This document shows, one piece after another, positions 1-9,146 of a stretch of 64,000 nt of DNA. Origin of the DNA: Pseudomonas sp. NFR16 (GTDB lineage Bacteria; Pseudomonadota; Gammaproteobacteria; Pseudomonadales; Pseudomonadaceae); assembly GCF_900108875.1 (NCBI RefSeq), contig NZ_FNYJ01000002.1, positions 779,383 to 843,382 of the forward strand, given 5' to 3'. The first letter of the stretch is position 1. The number at the start of each line of letters is the position of its first letter. The notes under the pieces were generated by a model, which was given only the letters and a program-made list of their open reading frames with translations, was not told where the DNA came from and did not search any database. A program made the translations under genes and the position numbers.

Positions 1-290
1 GAGGTCAGGCAGCGGAGCTGTGGTGTGAGGGCGGCGAGGCACGATTCGTCGCGCAACTGATCGCCGAGAGCGCGCAGCTTGCCGTTCAGGTGCTGTGGTT
101 CAGCACGCTGGTGTCAAAGGCCTCGAACCTCCCGCTGATTCGGAGCACGCTGAAGAAAACCGGCGCGCTGGAAAGCCATGTGGTCGAGATGTCGCAGGGA
201 CAGAAGCAAAGCCGGTTTGTCGCCTGGACGTTCCACGACAAAGCGCAGCAGGCTGCCTGGCGGGCCGAGCGTTGGAGCGTCGGCAAGTGA
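1..290 (+). CDS. rlmF: 23S rRNA (adenine-1618-N6)-methyltransferase RlmF, C-terminal part
   Basis: The 5' part lies outside the window; the frame is open from base 3 and ends at the TGA at 288-290. The visible 95 residues contain [11 protein letters not shown] near the edge, then LWFSTLVSK and [15 protein letters not shown], which match the conserved C-terminus of RlmF (YbiN), the SAM-dependent enzyme that methylates A1618 of 23S rRNA. The catalytic NPPF-type motif would be upstream and cannot be checked. The gene converges on the HU gene, and the hairpin between them separates the two units. Confidence 0.9.
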   Translation, partial: GQAAELWCEGGEARFVAQLIAESAQLAVQVLWFSTLVSKASNLPLIRSTLKKTGALESHVVEMSQGQKQSRFVAWTFHDKAQQAAWRAERWSVGK

Positions 291-326
291 TCTGGATACC
301 AGCCTGTTTCAGCTGAATCCGGGCAC

Positions 327-363
327 AAAAAAACCGTGTCCGGATCACTCCGTCACACGGTTT
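327..363 (-). terminator. Rho-independent terminator of the HU gene
   Basis: A 9-bp perfect inverted repeat (AAACCGTGT at 331-339, ACACGGTTT at 355-363) is followed on the minus strand by a run of T (the A-run at 327-333). It lies 24 nt after the HU stop and may also block read-through from rlmF. Confidence 0.8.
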
Positions 364-386
364 CCTCACACAAGTAGCGTTTTCGC

Positions 387-668
387 TTACTTGTTGACCG
401 AGTCAGTCAGCACTTTGGCTGGTACGAACTTGACCACTTTCTTGGCAGCGATTTCGATGGCTGCGCCAGTCGAAGGGTTGCGGCCGGTGCGAGCTGGACG
501 CTCGGTGACTTTCAGTTTGCCGATGCCTGGCAGAGTAATTTCACTACCGTTTTCCAGCTGGTCAGCGACGATTTGGCCCAATTGGTCCAGAGCATTGCGC
601 GCGGTGGTTTTTGGCGCGTCGATAGCTTCTGCGATATCGGCGATCAATTGGTCTTTAGTCAGAGCCAT
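387..668 (-). CDS. hup: HU-family nucleoid DNA-binding protein
   Basis: A 93-residue protein beginning MALTKDQLIADIAEAID, with the HU/IHF body and the DNA-binding beta-arm signature GRNPSTGAAIEIAAKKVVKF at residues about 64-83. HU proteins bind DNA as dimers with little sequence preference and bend or compact it. Length is normal for HU (90-95 aa). Pseudomonads carry several HU paralogues; its position next to yejK/ndpA suggests the paralogue called HupN in P. putida, but that name is inferred from context. The start is preceded by a purine-rich GGAAGGAA ribosome site. It has its own terminator and is divergent from yejK. Confidence 0.95.
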   Translation of the reverse strand: MALTKDQLIADIAEAIDAPKTTARNALDQLGQIVADQLENGSEITLPGIGKLKVTERPARTGRNPSTGAAIEIAAKKVVKFVPAKVLTDSVNK

Positions 669-1020
669 GGTGGTGTTCCTTCCCTATCAAATTCGAATGG
701 TTTGCAGAGTGTGTACAGACGCGAAATGTAGATGCTGAATTCGGTCTTTGGTTCGGCAGAACCCCACAAACTGCGTGCTTGGCGCGCTTCGGTGCGCAAG
801 ACCGGGCAAAACTAGCACAGAGCCAAGCAAATATCCGCACCCTGCTGCCCATTTGGTCAGCTTTATCGCGGTTCAACCCCAAAAAAGTCATATTAATAGA
901 GCCGGTGCCGTGTTTTCGGCCAGCGCAGCGCGTTCCCGGGCCTGTGTGCGGTACACTTGCCGACTTTCGCACGGGCCTGGCTTCCACCCGTTCAGTTCCA
1001 CTTCAGCAGCCGAGAAATCC
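669..1020. other. Divergent intergenic region between HU and yejK genes
   Basis: These 352 bases hold no convincing gene. They must carry the promoters of the HU gene (minus) and yejK (plus). An imperfect hairpin is visible around 777-802 (CTTGGCGCGC, TTCG loop, GTGCGCAAG). I could not place a promoter with confidence. Confidence 0.5.
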
Positions 1021-2022
1021 ATGCCGATCCGTCATGCCATCGTTCACCTGATCGACAAAAAACCCGACGGTACGCCCGCAGTCCTCCACGCTCGAGATTC
1101 CGAACTCGCGGAGTCCCAGGCCATCGAGAACATGCTGGCCGACCTCAACGAGAGCTACAACGCCAAACAGGGCAAGGCCTGGGGTTTCTTCCACGCCGAG
1201 TCTGGCGCGCACCCGTTCAGTGGCTGGTTGAAGGAGTATCTGGATGAGGGCAAGGATTTCACCGCGTTCAGTCGCGTGGCAGTCGAGCATCTGCAAAAGC
1301 TGATGGAAGAGTCCAACCTGTCGGTGGGCGGCCACGTGTTGTTCGCGCACTATCAACAGGGCATGACCGAATACCTGGCCATCGCGTTGCTGCACCACAG
1401 CGAAGGCGTCGCCGTGAACGAAGCGCTGGATGTCACGCCGTCGCGGCATCTGGATCTGGGCCAACTGCACCTGGCCGCGCGGATCAACATTTCCGAATGG
1501 CAGAACAACAAGGCGTCCAAACAGTACATCTCGTTCATCAAGGGCAAGAACGGCAAGAAAGTCTCGGAGTACTTTCGCGACTTCATCGGGTGTCAGGAAG
1601 GCGTCGACGGCCCCGGTGAGACCCGCACCTTGCTCAAAGCCTTCAGCGACTTCGTCGAGAGCGAAGACCTGCCGGAAGCATCCACCCGTGAGAAAACCAA
1701 GGCGCTGGTCGATTACGCCAGCAGCCAGAGCAAAATGGGCGAACCCATTGCGCTGGAAGAGTTGTCCGGGCTGATCGACGAAGATCGGCCGCGCGCGTTC
1801 TACGAACATATCCGCAACAAGGACTATGGGCTCTCGCCAGAGATCCCCGCCGACAAGCGCACCCTGAACCAGTTTCGGCGCTTCACCGGTCGCGCCGAAG
1901 GCTTGTCGATCAGCTTCGAAGCGCATCTGCTGGGGGACAAGATCGAATACGACGAAGAGAAAGGCACGCTGATCATCAAAGGTCTGCCGACTCAACTCAC
2001 CGATCAGTTGAAGAGGCGCTGA
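1021..2022 (+). CDS. yejK: Nucleoid-associated protein YejK/NdpA
   Basis: A 333-residue protein starting [14 protein letters not shown], the characteristic N-terminus of the YejK/NdpA family (about 335 aa in E. coli). YejK associates with the nucleoid and is reported to interact with topoisomerase IV; its exact role is not settled. The frame stays open back to 748, but the ATG at 1021 is chosen because the family homology begins there and the upstream codons look non-coding. It is followed after 5 nt by the glutaredoxin gene, so the two are probably co-transcribed. Its neighbour across the divergent promoter is another nucleoid protein, HU. Confidence 0.93.
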   Translation: MPIRHAIVHLIDKKPDGTPAVLHARDSELAESQAIENMLADLNESYNAKQGKAWGFFHAESGAHPFSGWLKEYLDEGKDFTAFSRVAVEHLQKLMEESNLSVGGHVLFAHYQQGMTEYLAIALLHHSEGVAVNEALDVTPSRHLDLGQLHLAARINISEWQNNKASKQYISFIKGKNGKKVSEYFRDFIGCQEGVDGPGETRTLLKAFSDFVESEDLPEASTREKTKALVDYASSQSKMGEPIALEELSGLIDEDRPRAFYEHIRNKDYGLSPEIPADKRTLNQFRRFTGRAEGLSISFEAHLLGDKIEYDEEKGTLIIKGLPTQLTDQLKRR

Positions 2023-2027
2023 AGGCG

Positions 2028-2378
2028 ATGTTCGTGCGCACGCTCAAGAAGTTCGTGCTGATCCTGCTGGTCGTCGTCGTTTATCAGAACTGGGGCAAGA
2101 TCGAGAACTTCGTGCATCCTGCGTCTTCGGTTTCTGCGCAAGTGCTGGCAAACGCGAAGGTCACGCTGTATGCGACCGACTGGTGTGGCTACTGCAAACA
2201 GACCCGACGCTTCCTCGACAGCAAGGGTATTCCGTACACCGAGTTCGACATCGAGAAAGACGCTGCCGGGCGTAAAGCCTACGAGGCGTTGGGCGGCCGC
2301 GGCATCCCTCTGATCGACGTCAATGGCACGTTGATCAGAGGTTTTTCACCGGACGAGATTCTTGCGGCGCTTAAGTGA
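2028..2378 (+). CDS. Membrane-anchored glutaredoxin-like protein
   Basis: A 116-residue protein. Residues about 7-20 (KKFVLILLVVVVYQ) form one hydrophobic segment that should anchor it in the inner membrane. The rest is a glutaredoxin/thioredoxin fold: VTLYATDWCGYCKQTRRFL contains the redox pair Cys53 and Cys56 (CGYC), and RGIPLIDVNG contains the cis-proline loop. Such proteins exchange thiol-disulfides, often using glutathione. The sequence does not show whether the domain faces the cytoplasm or the periplasm. It starts 5 nt after yejK, suggesting a two-gene operon. The substrate is unknown. Confidence 0.85.
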   Translation: MFVRTLKKFVLILLVVVVYQNWGKIENFVHPASSVSAQVLANAKVTLYATDWCGYCKQTRRFLDSKGIPYTEFDIEKDAAGRKAYEALGGRGIPLIDVNGTLIRGFSPDEILAALK

Positions 2379-2404
2379 CGGCCATGCGCTGTTGGGAGTT
2401 GCCC

Positions 2405-3337
2405 TTAAGCGGCCTTGATTTGAAACCCATAACGCGGAAAGTGCACATGCACGTCCCCGGCGCGCTCGTCCTCACGACACAGGATGATTTCCTCGCGGCC
2501 GTTGAAGACCAACTCACCCTGCACGGGGTTCACGCCGTAGTCGACAGCAGAAACACTCACCTGCTGACCCACCTCAAAGCCGTTGGGGTCGATAAAGTCT
2601 TCCACCGGCAGCGGCTGCGGGGCCGCGCGGCGGGCGATCTCCAGTGCGTCGGCAGAGCTCAACTCACTGGCCGCGCCGTGACCAAACCCGATCACGCGCT
2701 GATACCAGGCCAGTATTTCCGGATAGTCGTCCACCAGCGGTGAGGTGACGGGCGTCTGTTTCAGGAACCACAGCGTATGAACGACGGCGAAGTCGGCAAT
2801 TGAAGGGGCGCCCAGCAGGAAGTCGCCGTTGCGTTCCAGTTGAAGCTGCAAACGGCCCATGAGTGTCGGCCACTGATGCTTGGCCAGTTCGAGCGGAATG
2901 CGCGTCGCGGTACCGCCCTCGAAGAATGATGCGCGATCAGCGGAGAACGCTTTGACGGCCTCCGGCGGGGCCTTGGCGAATCGCACCGCCATCAACGCGG
3001 GTTGAAAGACCAAGCTGACGGCGTGCAGGAACAGCACTGAGTCGGCCCAGGCTGCGAGGCTCGACGCGGTGAACTCCTGACCTTCCGGATAAAAGGCAGG
3101 CGACGACTTTTCCTGCTCGAGCCGACGCGCAATCAGCGCGGTGTCGCAGTAAATGTCAGCGCCTATCTGTAACACCGGCGTCTTGCGATAACCGCCGGTC
3201 AGCGCAGTGACATCCGGCTTGGGCATGATGGGAGGGATGACGACCGAGCGCCACGACAAGCCTTTGAAACCGAGCATCAGACGCGCTTTTTCGGAAAACA
3301 GTGACGCCGGGTAATGGTGCAGGATCAGTTCTGACAT
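2405..3337 (-). CDS. Glutathione S-transferase family protein
   Basis: About 310 residues from the ATG giving MSELILHHYPASLFSEKARLML. The N-terminal thioredoxin-like domain (residues 1-80) has the GST pattern HHYPASLFSEKAR and the cis-Pro/glutathione-binding stretch TPVLQIGADIYCDTALIARRLE; an all-alpha C-terminal domain follows to about residue 210. At 310 residues it is longer than a classical GST (200-220), and the last 100 or so residues form an extra C-terminal domain of unknown role. An in-frame ATG lies four codons upstream (3349); 3337 is preferred because the family N-terminus begins there. Substrate unknown. It converges with the glutaredoxin gene. Confidence 0.85.
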   Translation of the reverse strand: MSELILHHYPASLFSEKARLMLGFKGLSWRSVVIPPIMPKPDVTALTGGYRKTPVLQIGADIYCDTALIARRLEQEKSSPAFYPEGQEFTASSLAAWADSVLFLHAVSLVFQPALMAVRFAKAPPEAVKAFSADRASFFEGGTATRIPLELAKHQWPTLMGRLQLQLERNGDFLLGAPSIADFAVVHTLWFLKQTPVTSPLVDDYPEILAWYQRVIGFGHGAASELSSADALEIARRAAPQPLPVEDFIDPNGFEVGQQVSVSAVDYGVNPVQGELVFNGREEIILCREDERAGDVHVHFPRYGFQIKAA

Positions 3338-3401
3338 GCTTCGGTCCATCCGCAGAGGTGAACGCCCAGCTTAGCTGGCGCAGCGGCGATGGCCTACCCG
3401 C

Positions 3402-3728
3402 TCAGGCTGATGGCGCGGCATCAGCCCTGTGTATATAGCTGGCGGCCAGCGCTTCCTTCGCCCGCTTGCGCAATTTTTTGATCAGCCGCTCCTGACGCAG
3501 CGCGTCGCCCTTGTCGCGGCACGCCTCGACATACACCAGCGCCATCGCAGGGCTGGAACTGAAAAAGCGCGCGCCTTTTCCGCTTTGGTGCTTGATGAAG
3601 CGCTGTTGGGGATCAGTGCTGATGCCGCAGTACAACGAGCCGTTGGCCGCGCGCACGAGATAAACGAACCACGGTTTAGTGACTGTGACTTCAACGGCAG
3701 CGGTAATGGGGATCGCGACTTCGGTCAT
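3402..3728 (-). CDS. GIY-YIG nuclease domain protein (YhbQ/UPF0213-like)
   Basis: A 108-residue protein made almost entirely of one GIY-YIG domain: [19 protein letters not shown] (the YLV and YCG strands stand for GIY and YIG), then the conserved Arg in [11 protein letters not shown] and the [16 protein letters not shown] segment. Small stand-alone members (UPF0213, YhbQ type) are generally regarded as DNA-acting nucleases, but most have no defined role. The residues before about 18 are variable, so the true start could be slightly downstream of 3728. No partner gene is obvious nearby. Confidence 0.88.
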   Translation of the reverse strand: MTEVAIPITAAVEVTVTKPWFVYLVRAANGSLYCGISTDPQQRFIKHQSGKGARFFSSSPAMALVYVEACRDKGDALRQERLIKKLRKRAKEALAASYIHRADAAPSA

Positions 3729-3776
3729 CGTCTGAACAAGCGGTGAGGACAGGAAAGCTGCGATTCTACCAGAGCA

Positions 3777-4274
3777 TCAGCGGCCAGCCTGAAAGGCCTT
3801 CAATCCCTTCTGCGCCTGCGCGCGAATAGCGTTCCGCACCAACGGCGTCCATCCCAGTAAAGTGCCTTTGGCGCCCAAGGCCTGGCGCGACCAGCGCCAC
3901 AGATCGAAATGATCGTGGTGTTCGCAGATCTTGCCATCGCGAAACACGAAGCGCGCCTGAATGTCGTTGATCACCGTGCGACCGGTCTGGCTGAACAGGT
4001 AGGTCGCCACCCAATGCGCGCCACCCGTGCGCTCGTCAGCCCGCACAGCGTCATAACGCAGCGAGAAGTCCTTGGCCCGCGACGTCAGCATTCGCCACAT
4101 GTCGCTGGCATCCCGCCCGCGCAGCTCGCCGAACACCGGATCACTGAACACCACGTTATCGCTGTAACAGGCGGCCATGGCTTCGGCGTCCAGGCGACTG
4201 AACGCCTCGTAGAAGCGGCTGATCAGGGCGGCGTGTTGTTCACTCAGGCGGATTTCGCTCATGCGGTTGGACAT
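3777..4274 (-). CDS. SnoaL/NTF2-like fold protein
   Basis: About 165 residues with the pattern of an NTF2-like cone fold: LISRFYEAFSRLDAEAMAACYSDNVVFSDPVFGELRGRDA near the N-terminus, then alternating strands, GAHWVATYLFSQTGR, and a C-terminal strand ICEHHDHFDLWRW. The family includes isomerases, hydrolases and binding proteins; the conserved Asp, His and Trp residues line a pocket, but no reaction can be assigned. Three starts are possible: GTG 4295, ATG 4274 and ATG 4262. None has a strong ribosome site; 4274 is a compromise. Confidence 0.8.
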   Translation of the reverse strand: MSNRMSEIRLSEQHAALISRFYEAFSRLDAEAMAACYSDNVVFSDPVFGELRGRDASDMWRMLTSRAKDFSLRYDAVRADERTGGAHWVATYLFSQTGRTVINDIQARFVFRDGKICEHHDHFDLWRWSRQALGAKGTLLGWTPLVRNAIRAQAQKGLKAFQAGR

Positions 4275-4350
4275 CCGTGGGAAATAAGCTCGCACGATAA
4301 GCGCCAGCGAGCCGTTTTGCCACGGACATTCGTGATGGAAATACCGCTTC

Positions 4351-5658
4351 TCAGATTTTCTCGCTGGTCACATTCACATAGAGCGAGCGTCCGGCACCCA
4401 TCCCGGCGACGATTGCCGTCACGCCGATCAGGCCGAAAATCCAGCCGACGGCGCTCCAGTTGCCGGTCCAGTCATGCACCACGCCCACTGCAAAAGGCCC
4501 CAGGGACGCCAAGGTGTAGCCGACGCCCTGAGCCATGCTGGACAGGTTGGCCGCAACGTGGGAATCGCGAGAGCGCAGCACGATCAGCGTCAACGCCAGG
4601 CTGAAGGTGCCGCCCTGCCCCAGCCCGAGCACCACGGCCCAGAACCACAGCTGGTTGAGCGGCGCATACAGGCAGCCGTAAAGGCCAGCCAATGTGAGCA
4701 GCATGACCAGCAGAATCGCCAGCCGCTGGTCCTTGCCCCGCGTCGCCAGCCATGGCGTGGCCAATGAACTGATGAGCTGGACCATGATCGAGCCGGACAG
4801 CAACAAACCGGCCTCGGTCGCGGTCAGGCCGCGTCCGATCAGAATCGAAGGCAACCAGCCGAATACGATGTAGGCCAACGACGACTGCAGGCCCATGTAC
4901 AGCGTGACCTGTCGGGCCAGACGGTCGCGGAAAAGCCCCCGAACCCGGTAGGCCGCCTGATGCTGACCGTGACGCTGGCGGGTCTGTGGCAGCCAGAACA
5001 CAGCCGCGACAATCGCCGGAACGATCCAGAATCCCAGCCCCGATTTCCAGCTGTCGCCAACGCCATCCCCGAGCGCATGGCTCAACGGCACAGTGGCCCC
5101 GGCCGCCACGGCGGCACCCAGGCACAACGCCATTGTGTAAACGCCGGTCATCGTGCCGGCCTGGCTGGCGAAGTCGCGCTTGACGATGCCGGGCAGCAGC
5201 ACACCGATAATGCCGATACTGGCGCCCGCCATGATGCTGCCGGCGAACAGGCCTGCTTCGCCGAACGAGCTGCGCAGGAGAATGCCGCACGCCAGCGTCA
5301 GCAAGATCCCCAGCACCACCCGTTCGCTGCCGAAACGGCGGGCAAGGATCGGCGCAAGGGGCGCGAACAGGCCCAGGCACAGAACGGGCAGCGTGGTCAG
5401 CAGCCCTGCCCTGGCAGCAGACAAGCCCAGACTTTCCGACACAGCGCTGAGCAGCGGCGCCATGCTCGACAGCGCAGGGCGCAGGTTCAGCGCGACCAGC
5501 ACCAGGCCGAGCAGCAACAACCAGGGTCGCTTCACCACCGGTTTTTCGTGCTGAACCTGATCGTCATCCGCTTCTGCATCGATCAGCAGCTCAACGGTTT
5601 CATGATGTTTTCGGGTAAGGGATAGCGTGTCGCTCGCCGCAGGCGCCTTGGTCGTCAT
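4351..5658 (-). CDS. MFS transporter, CynX/NimT family
   Basis: A 435-residue integral membrane protein. After a hydrophilic N-terminus of about 50 residues there is a 12-helix MFS body: LLLLGLVLVALNLRPALSS is the typical first helix of the CynX (cyanate) / NimT (2-nitroimidazole) family, followed by the loop FAPLAPILARRFGSERVV. The substrate cannot be predicted. The frame remains open upstream to 5982, but that stretch is translated REP sequence; the ATG at 5658, preceded by CGAGAA, begins the plausible protein. It is probably monocistronic. Confidence 0.88.
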   Translation of the reverse strand: MTTKAPAASDTLSLTRKHHETVELLIDAEADDDQVQHEKPVVKRPWLLLLGLVLVALNLRPALSSMAPLLSAVSESLGLSAARAGLLTTLPVLCLGLFAPLAPILARRFGSERVVLGILLTLACGILLRSSFGEAGLFAGSIMAGASIGIIGVLLPGIVKRDFASQAGTMTGVYTMALCLGAAVAAGATVPLSHALGDGVGDSWKSGLGFWIVPAIVAAVFWLPQTRQRHGQHQAAYRVRGLFRDRLARQVTLYMGLQSSLAYIVFGWLPSILIGRGLTATEAGLLLSGSIMVQLISSLATPWLATRGKDQRLAILLVMLLTLAGLYGCLYAPLNQLWFWAVVLGLGQGGTFSLALTLIVLRSRDSHVAANLSSMAQGVGYTLASLGPFAVGVVHDWTGNWSAVGWIFGLIGVTAIVAGMGAGRSLYVNVTSEKI

Positions 5659-5823
5659 GGGATTCTCGTGGGGGCAGGATTGTGTAACAGCGCATAGCGC
5701 AAAGACGTAATCCTGTTGGAGATCGCTAAAGAACACAAGTTTGGCGAAAATTGGGTACAGAATCTGAGGCAGTGAGCCAGCTGTCCCTGACGCCCTTCGA
5801 TCTACAGCGTGACACCCTACGCC

Positions 5824-5950
5824 TTCCCGGCTAAAGCCGGTCCTACGAAAAGCGTGCGGCATCTGTAGGACCAGCCTCTTCCCGGCTAAAGCCGGTCCTA
5901 CGAAAAGCTGCGGCATCTGTAGGACCGGCTTCAGCCGGGAAGAGGCCGGT
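5824..5950. repeat. REP cluster (GGACCGGCTTTAGCC family)
   Basis: Two copies of TTCCCGGCTAAAGCCGGTCC alternate with two inverted copies (TGTAGGACCAGCC and TGTAGGACCGGCTTCAGCC), spaced by AAAGC(G)TGCGGCATC linkers. This is a BIME-like arrangement of imperfect palindromes. The same family recurs at 47984-48147 and 50516-51180. Confidence 0.9.
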
Positions 5951-5966
5951 GCCTTGCGCCATCCGT

Positions 5967-5998
5967 AAAAAAACCCGGGCATCAGGCCCGGGTTTTTT
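5967..5998 (-). terminator. Terminator of aapJQMP
   Basis: An AACCCGGGC / GCCCGGGTT stem with a 4-nt loop (5972-5993) is flanked by A- and T-runs on both sides, so it can act in both directions. It lies 18 nt after the aapP stop. Confidence 0.88.
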
Positions 5999-6016
5999 AG
6001 TGCTGCGGCTGTCGAC

Positions 6017-6781
6017 TCAGTGCAGGATCTGGCTGAGGAACAGTTTGGTGCGGTCGCTTTGCGGGTTGTCGAAGAAGTCGTTCGGTGCGGCCTGTTCGAC
6101 GATTTCGCCCTTGTCCATGAAGATCACGCGGTTGGCGACGGTACGGGCAAAGCCCATCTCGTGCGTCACGCAGAGCATGGTCATGCCTTCTTCGGCCAGA
6201 CCCACCATGGTGTCGAGCACTTCTTTCACCATCTCTGGGTCGAGCGCCGAGGTCGGCTCGTCGAACAGCATGATTTTCGGCTTCATGCACAGTGCGCGCG
6301 CGATGGCGACACGCTGTTGCTGACCACCGGAAAGCTGACCCGGGAATTTGTGTGCCTGCTCCGGAATGCGCACGCGCTCCAGGTAATGCATCGCAATTTC
6401 TTCAGCCTTGCGCTTGGGCATCTTGCGCACCCACATCGGCGCCAGCGTGCAGTTCTGCAGGATGGTCAGATGCGGGAACAGGTTGAAGTGCTGGAACACC
6501 ATGCCGACTTCGCGGCGGATGGTCTCGATCTGCTTCAGGTCGGACGTCAGCTCGGTGCCGTCGACGATGATGCGGCCTTGCTGGTGCTCTTCCAGACGGT
6601 TAAGGCAGCGAATGGTGGTCGACTTGCCCGAACCCGACGGGCCGCACAGGACGATACGCTCGCCCTGACGCACGTTTAGGTTGATGTCTTTCAACACGTG
6701 GAACTGGCCGTACCACTTGTGTACGCCTTCCATACGGATCATGCCTTCGGCGCCCAGAGGCTTACTGATAACTTCACTCAT
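6017..6781 (-). CDS. aapP: Amino-acid ABC transporter ATP-binding protein
   Basis: A 254-residue ABC ATPase of the polar-amino-acid uptake family. It has Walker [10 protein letters not shown] near residue 47, signature [15 protein letters not shown] near 148, Walker [15 protein letters not shown] and the switch His in CVTHEM. Start [10 protein letters not shown] is taken at the ATG 6781; the open frame beyond it runs into aapM. It is the last gene of aapJQMP, 10 nt after aapM. It should power uptake of L-amino acids such as glutamate, glutamine and aspartate through the AapQ/AapM channel. The assignment to Aap rather than Aat/Gtl systems rests on the long permeases next door. Confidence 0.93.
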   Translation of the reverse strand: MSEVISKPLGAEGMIRMEGVHKWYGQFHVLKDINLNVRQGERIVLCGPSGSGKSTTIRCLNRLEEHQQGRIIVDGTELTSDLKQIETIRREVGMVFQHFNLFPHLTILQNCTLAPMWVRKMPKRKAEEIAMHYLERVRIPEQAHKFPGQLSGGQQQRVAIARALCMKPKIMLFDEPTSALDPEMVKEVLDTMVGLAEEGMTMLCVTHEMGFARTVANRVIFMDKGEIVEQAAPNDFFDNPQSDRTKLFLSQILH

Positions 6782-6791
6782 CACAAAACTC

Positions 6792-7889
6792 CTAACGCTT
6801 GTGGCCTGTGTCCAACTTACGCTCCAGATGAATGGAGTAGCGGGACATGCCGAAACAGAAGATCCAGAACACCAGGGCTGCAAACACGTAGCCCTCGGTC
6901 GCCATGCCGAGCCAGTTCGGGTCGGCGGCTGCTTGTTTGACGCTGTTGAGCAGGTCGAACAGGCCGATGATGATCACAAGGCTGGTGTCCTTGAACAACG
7001 CAATCACGGTGTTGACCAGACCAGGAATGACCAGCTTCAGGGCTTGCGGCAGAATCACCAGGCCCATGCGGCGCCAGTAACCCAGACCCATTGCGGCGGC
7101 GGCTTCGTACTGCCCTTTCGGGATAGCCTGCATGCCGCCGCGCACCACTTCGGCCACATAGGCCGACTGGAACATGATCACGCCGATCAGGGCGCGCAGC
7201 AGTTTGTCGAAGTTCATGCCTTCTGGCAGAAACAGCGGCAGCATCACCGACGACATGAACAGCACGGTGATCAGCGGAACGCCACGCCAGAACTCAATGA
7301 AGGTCACGCACAGCACGCGAATGGCCGGCAGGTCAGAGCGACGCCCCAATGCCAGGATCACGCCCAGCGGCAATGCGCCGGCGATACCGACCGTGGCGAT
7401 GACCAGCGTCAACATCAGGCCGCCCCACTGGCTGGTAGCCACCTCGGTCAGACCGAAGATGCCGCCGTGCAGCAGGAAAAACGCGACGATCGGGTAGATC
7501 ACCAGGAAACTCAGTCCATAAATGGCTTTGCGTGGCACGGCTTTGATGAACAGCGGCGCAGCGCCGATGATCGCCAGCCAGACGGTCAGATCGACCCTCC
7601 AGCGCAGTTCCTGCGGATAGTAGCCATACATGAACTGGCCGAAGCGCTGTTCGATGAACACCCAGCAGGCGCCCGCCTTGGTGCAGTCGGCGCGGGTGGT
7701 GCCGACCCAGTTGGCGTCGAAAATGGTCCAGCTCAACAGCGGCGGAACGATCAGCCAGATCAGATAGATCGCGAACAGGGTCAACAGGGTGTTGATCCAG
7801 TTCGAGAACAGGTTCTGGCGGATCCATGCCATCGGGCCGAATACTTTACTCGGCGGCGGCATGTCGGGTTTGAAAGTATGGGATGTCAT
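6792..7889 (-). CDS. aapM: General L-amino-acid ABC transporter permease
   Basis: A 365-residue membrane protein. The C-terminal half is a HisM-type permease domain: [27 protein letters not shown] is the EAA loop that docks the ATPase. The N-terminal half has extra helices and a large Cys-containing loop ([14 protein letters not shown]), an extension typical of AapM and absent from shorter polar-amino-acid permeases. It sits between aapQ (10 nt upstream) and aapP (10 nt downstream) and pairs with AapQ to form the channel. Confidence 0.93.
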   Translation of the reverse strand: MTSHTFKPDMPPPSKVFGPMAWIRQNLFSNWINTLLTLFAIYLIWLIVPPLLSWTIFDANWVGTTRADCTKAGACWVFIEQRFGQFMYGYYPQELRWRVDLTVWLAIIGAAPLFIKAVPRKAIYGLSFLVIYPIVAFFLLHGGIFGLTEVATSQWGGLMLTLVIATVGIAGALPLGVILALGRRSDLPAIRVLCVTFIEFWRGVPLITVLFMSSVMLPLFLPEGMNFDKLLRALIGVIMFQSAYVAEVVRGGMQAIPKGQYEAAAAMGLGYWRRMGLVILPQALKLVIPGLVNTVIALFKDTSLVIIIGLFDLLNSVKQAAADPNWLGMATEGYVFAALVFWIFCFGMSRYSIHLERKLDTGHKR

Positions 7890-7899
7890 GCGCGTTTCC

Positions 7900-9081
7900 T
7901 CACCGCTCGATCAGCGCAATGCGCTTGTTGTACCAGTTCATCAGCAGAGAAATGCTGATGCTGATCGCCAGGTATACGCTCATGGTGATAGCGATGACTT
8001 CGATGGCCTGCCCGGTCTGGTTCAACACGGTACCGGCGAACAGCGAAACCATTTCCGGGTAACCGATACCGGCCGCCAGCGAGGAGTTCTTCGCCAGGTT
8101 GAGGTATTGGCTGGTCAGCGGCGGGATGATCACTCGCATGGCCTGCGGAATGATGACCTTGCGCAGCGTCGGGCCGGGACGCAGACCCAGCGAGCGCGCA
8201 GCTTCGGTCTGGCCGTGGCTGACCGACTTGATGCCCGAACGCACGATTTCGGCAATGAATGCCGCCGTATAAACGGTCAGGGCCAGGGTCAGCGCCAGCA
8301 GTTCGGGGATCAGCACCCAGCCGCCGACGAAGTTGAAGCCTTTGAGTTCCGGCAGTTCCCAATGCACGGGCGCACCGAAGATCAATGCACACAGCGCCGG
8401 GATCACGATGAACAGGGCAAGGCCCGCCCAGAACTTGTGAAAAGGCTCGCCGGTGGCTTCGAAGCGCTTGTTCGCCCATTTGGTCATGACGACGATCGCG
8501 ACGATGGCCAGCACGATGCTGATCACGAACGGCCATGTGGCGTCATTGGTGATCGCCGCAGGCATGTTCAGACCCCGGCTGCTGACGAAGAACGAGCCCA
8601 GGAAACCATGTGCCGCGCGCGGGCCAGGCAGGGTCAGGAACACGGCGAAATACCAGAACAGGATCTGCAGCAGCGGCGGAATGTTACGGAACACTTCGAC
8701 GTAGACAGTTGCCAGCTTGTTGACGATCCAGTTGTTGGACAAACGCGCCACGCCGACGATAAAACCCAGCAGGGTCGCGAGAATCACGCCGATGAAAGTC
8801 ACCAGCAGCGTGTTGAGCAAACCGATAAGGAAAACACGCGCGTAGCTGTCGGATTCCTTGAAAGGAATCAGGTGTTGCGCGATGCCGAAGCCGGCACTGT
8901 TTTCAAGGAAACCGAAACCTGAGGTGATGCCCCGGTGTTGCAGGTTGGTTTGCGTGTTATCGAACAGATACCAACCCATCGCGACTACAGCGATAACCGT
9001 GATTATCTGAAATAGCCACGCACGCACTTTGGGATCGCTGAGGGATAGCCTCTGCTTTGGTGCGCTGATTTGATTTTGCAT
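7900..9081 (-). CDS. aapQ: General L-amino-acid ABC transporter permease
   Basis: A 393-residue permease. An N-terminal helix (VRAWLFQIITVIAVVAMGWYL) is followed by a HisM-type transmembrane domain that begins near FLIGLLNTLLVTFIGVILAT and is split by an insert of about 90 residues; the EAA loop is FIAEIVRSGIKSVSHGQTEAARSLGLRPG. This split architecture is typical of AapQ. It is the second gene of the operon and starts 65 nt after aapJ, with a strong hairpin in the gap. It partners AapM. Confidence 0.93.
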   Translation of the reverse strand: MQNQISAPKQRLSLSDPKVRAWLFQIITVIAVVAMGWYLFDNTQTNLQHRGITSGFGFLENSAGFGIAQHLIPFKESDSYARVFLIGLLNTLLVTFIGVILATLLGFIVGVARLSNNWIVNKLATVYVEVFRNIPPLLQILFWYFAVFLTLPGPRAAHGFLGSFFVSSRGLNMPAAITNDATWPFVISIVLAIVAIVVMTKWANKRFEATGEPFHKFWAGLALFIVIPALCALIFGAPVHWELPELKGFNFVGGWVLIPELLALTLALTVYTAAFIAEIVRSGIKSVSHGQTEAARSLGLRPGPTLRKVIIPQAMRVIIPPLTSQYLNLAKNSSLAAGIGYPEMVSLFAGTVLNQTGQAIEVIAITMSVYLAISISISLLMNWYNKRIALIER

Positions 9082-9108
9082 GGAGTGCCCCGGATGAAAT
9101 GCAACGAA

Positions 9109-9139
9109 GTGCCCGGCTGCGGTTCACGCAGCCGGGCAC
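9109..9139 (-). promoter_or_regulatory. Intercistronic hairpin between aapJ and aapQ
   Basis: A perfect 12-bp stem (GTGCCCGGCTGC at 9109-9120, GCAGCCGGGCAC at 9128-9139) with a 7-nt loop lies 7 nt past the aapJ stop. No T-run follows on the minus strand, so it looks like an mRNA-stabilising or 3'-end-processing element. Such an element would keep the binding protein in excess over the permeases. Confidence 0.75.
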
Positions 9140-9146
9140 AGGTCAA

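Noticed and set aside
5659..5982. N-terminal extension of the MFS gene
   Set aside because: The extra 108 codons are translated REP sequence and non-coding leader; the family homology begins after ATG 5658.
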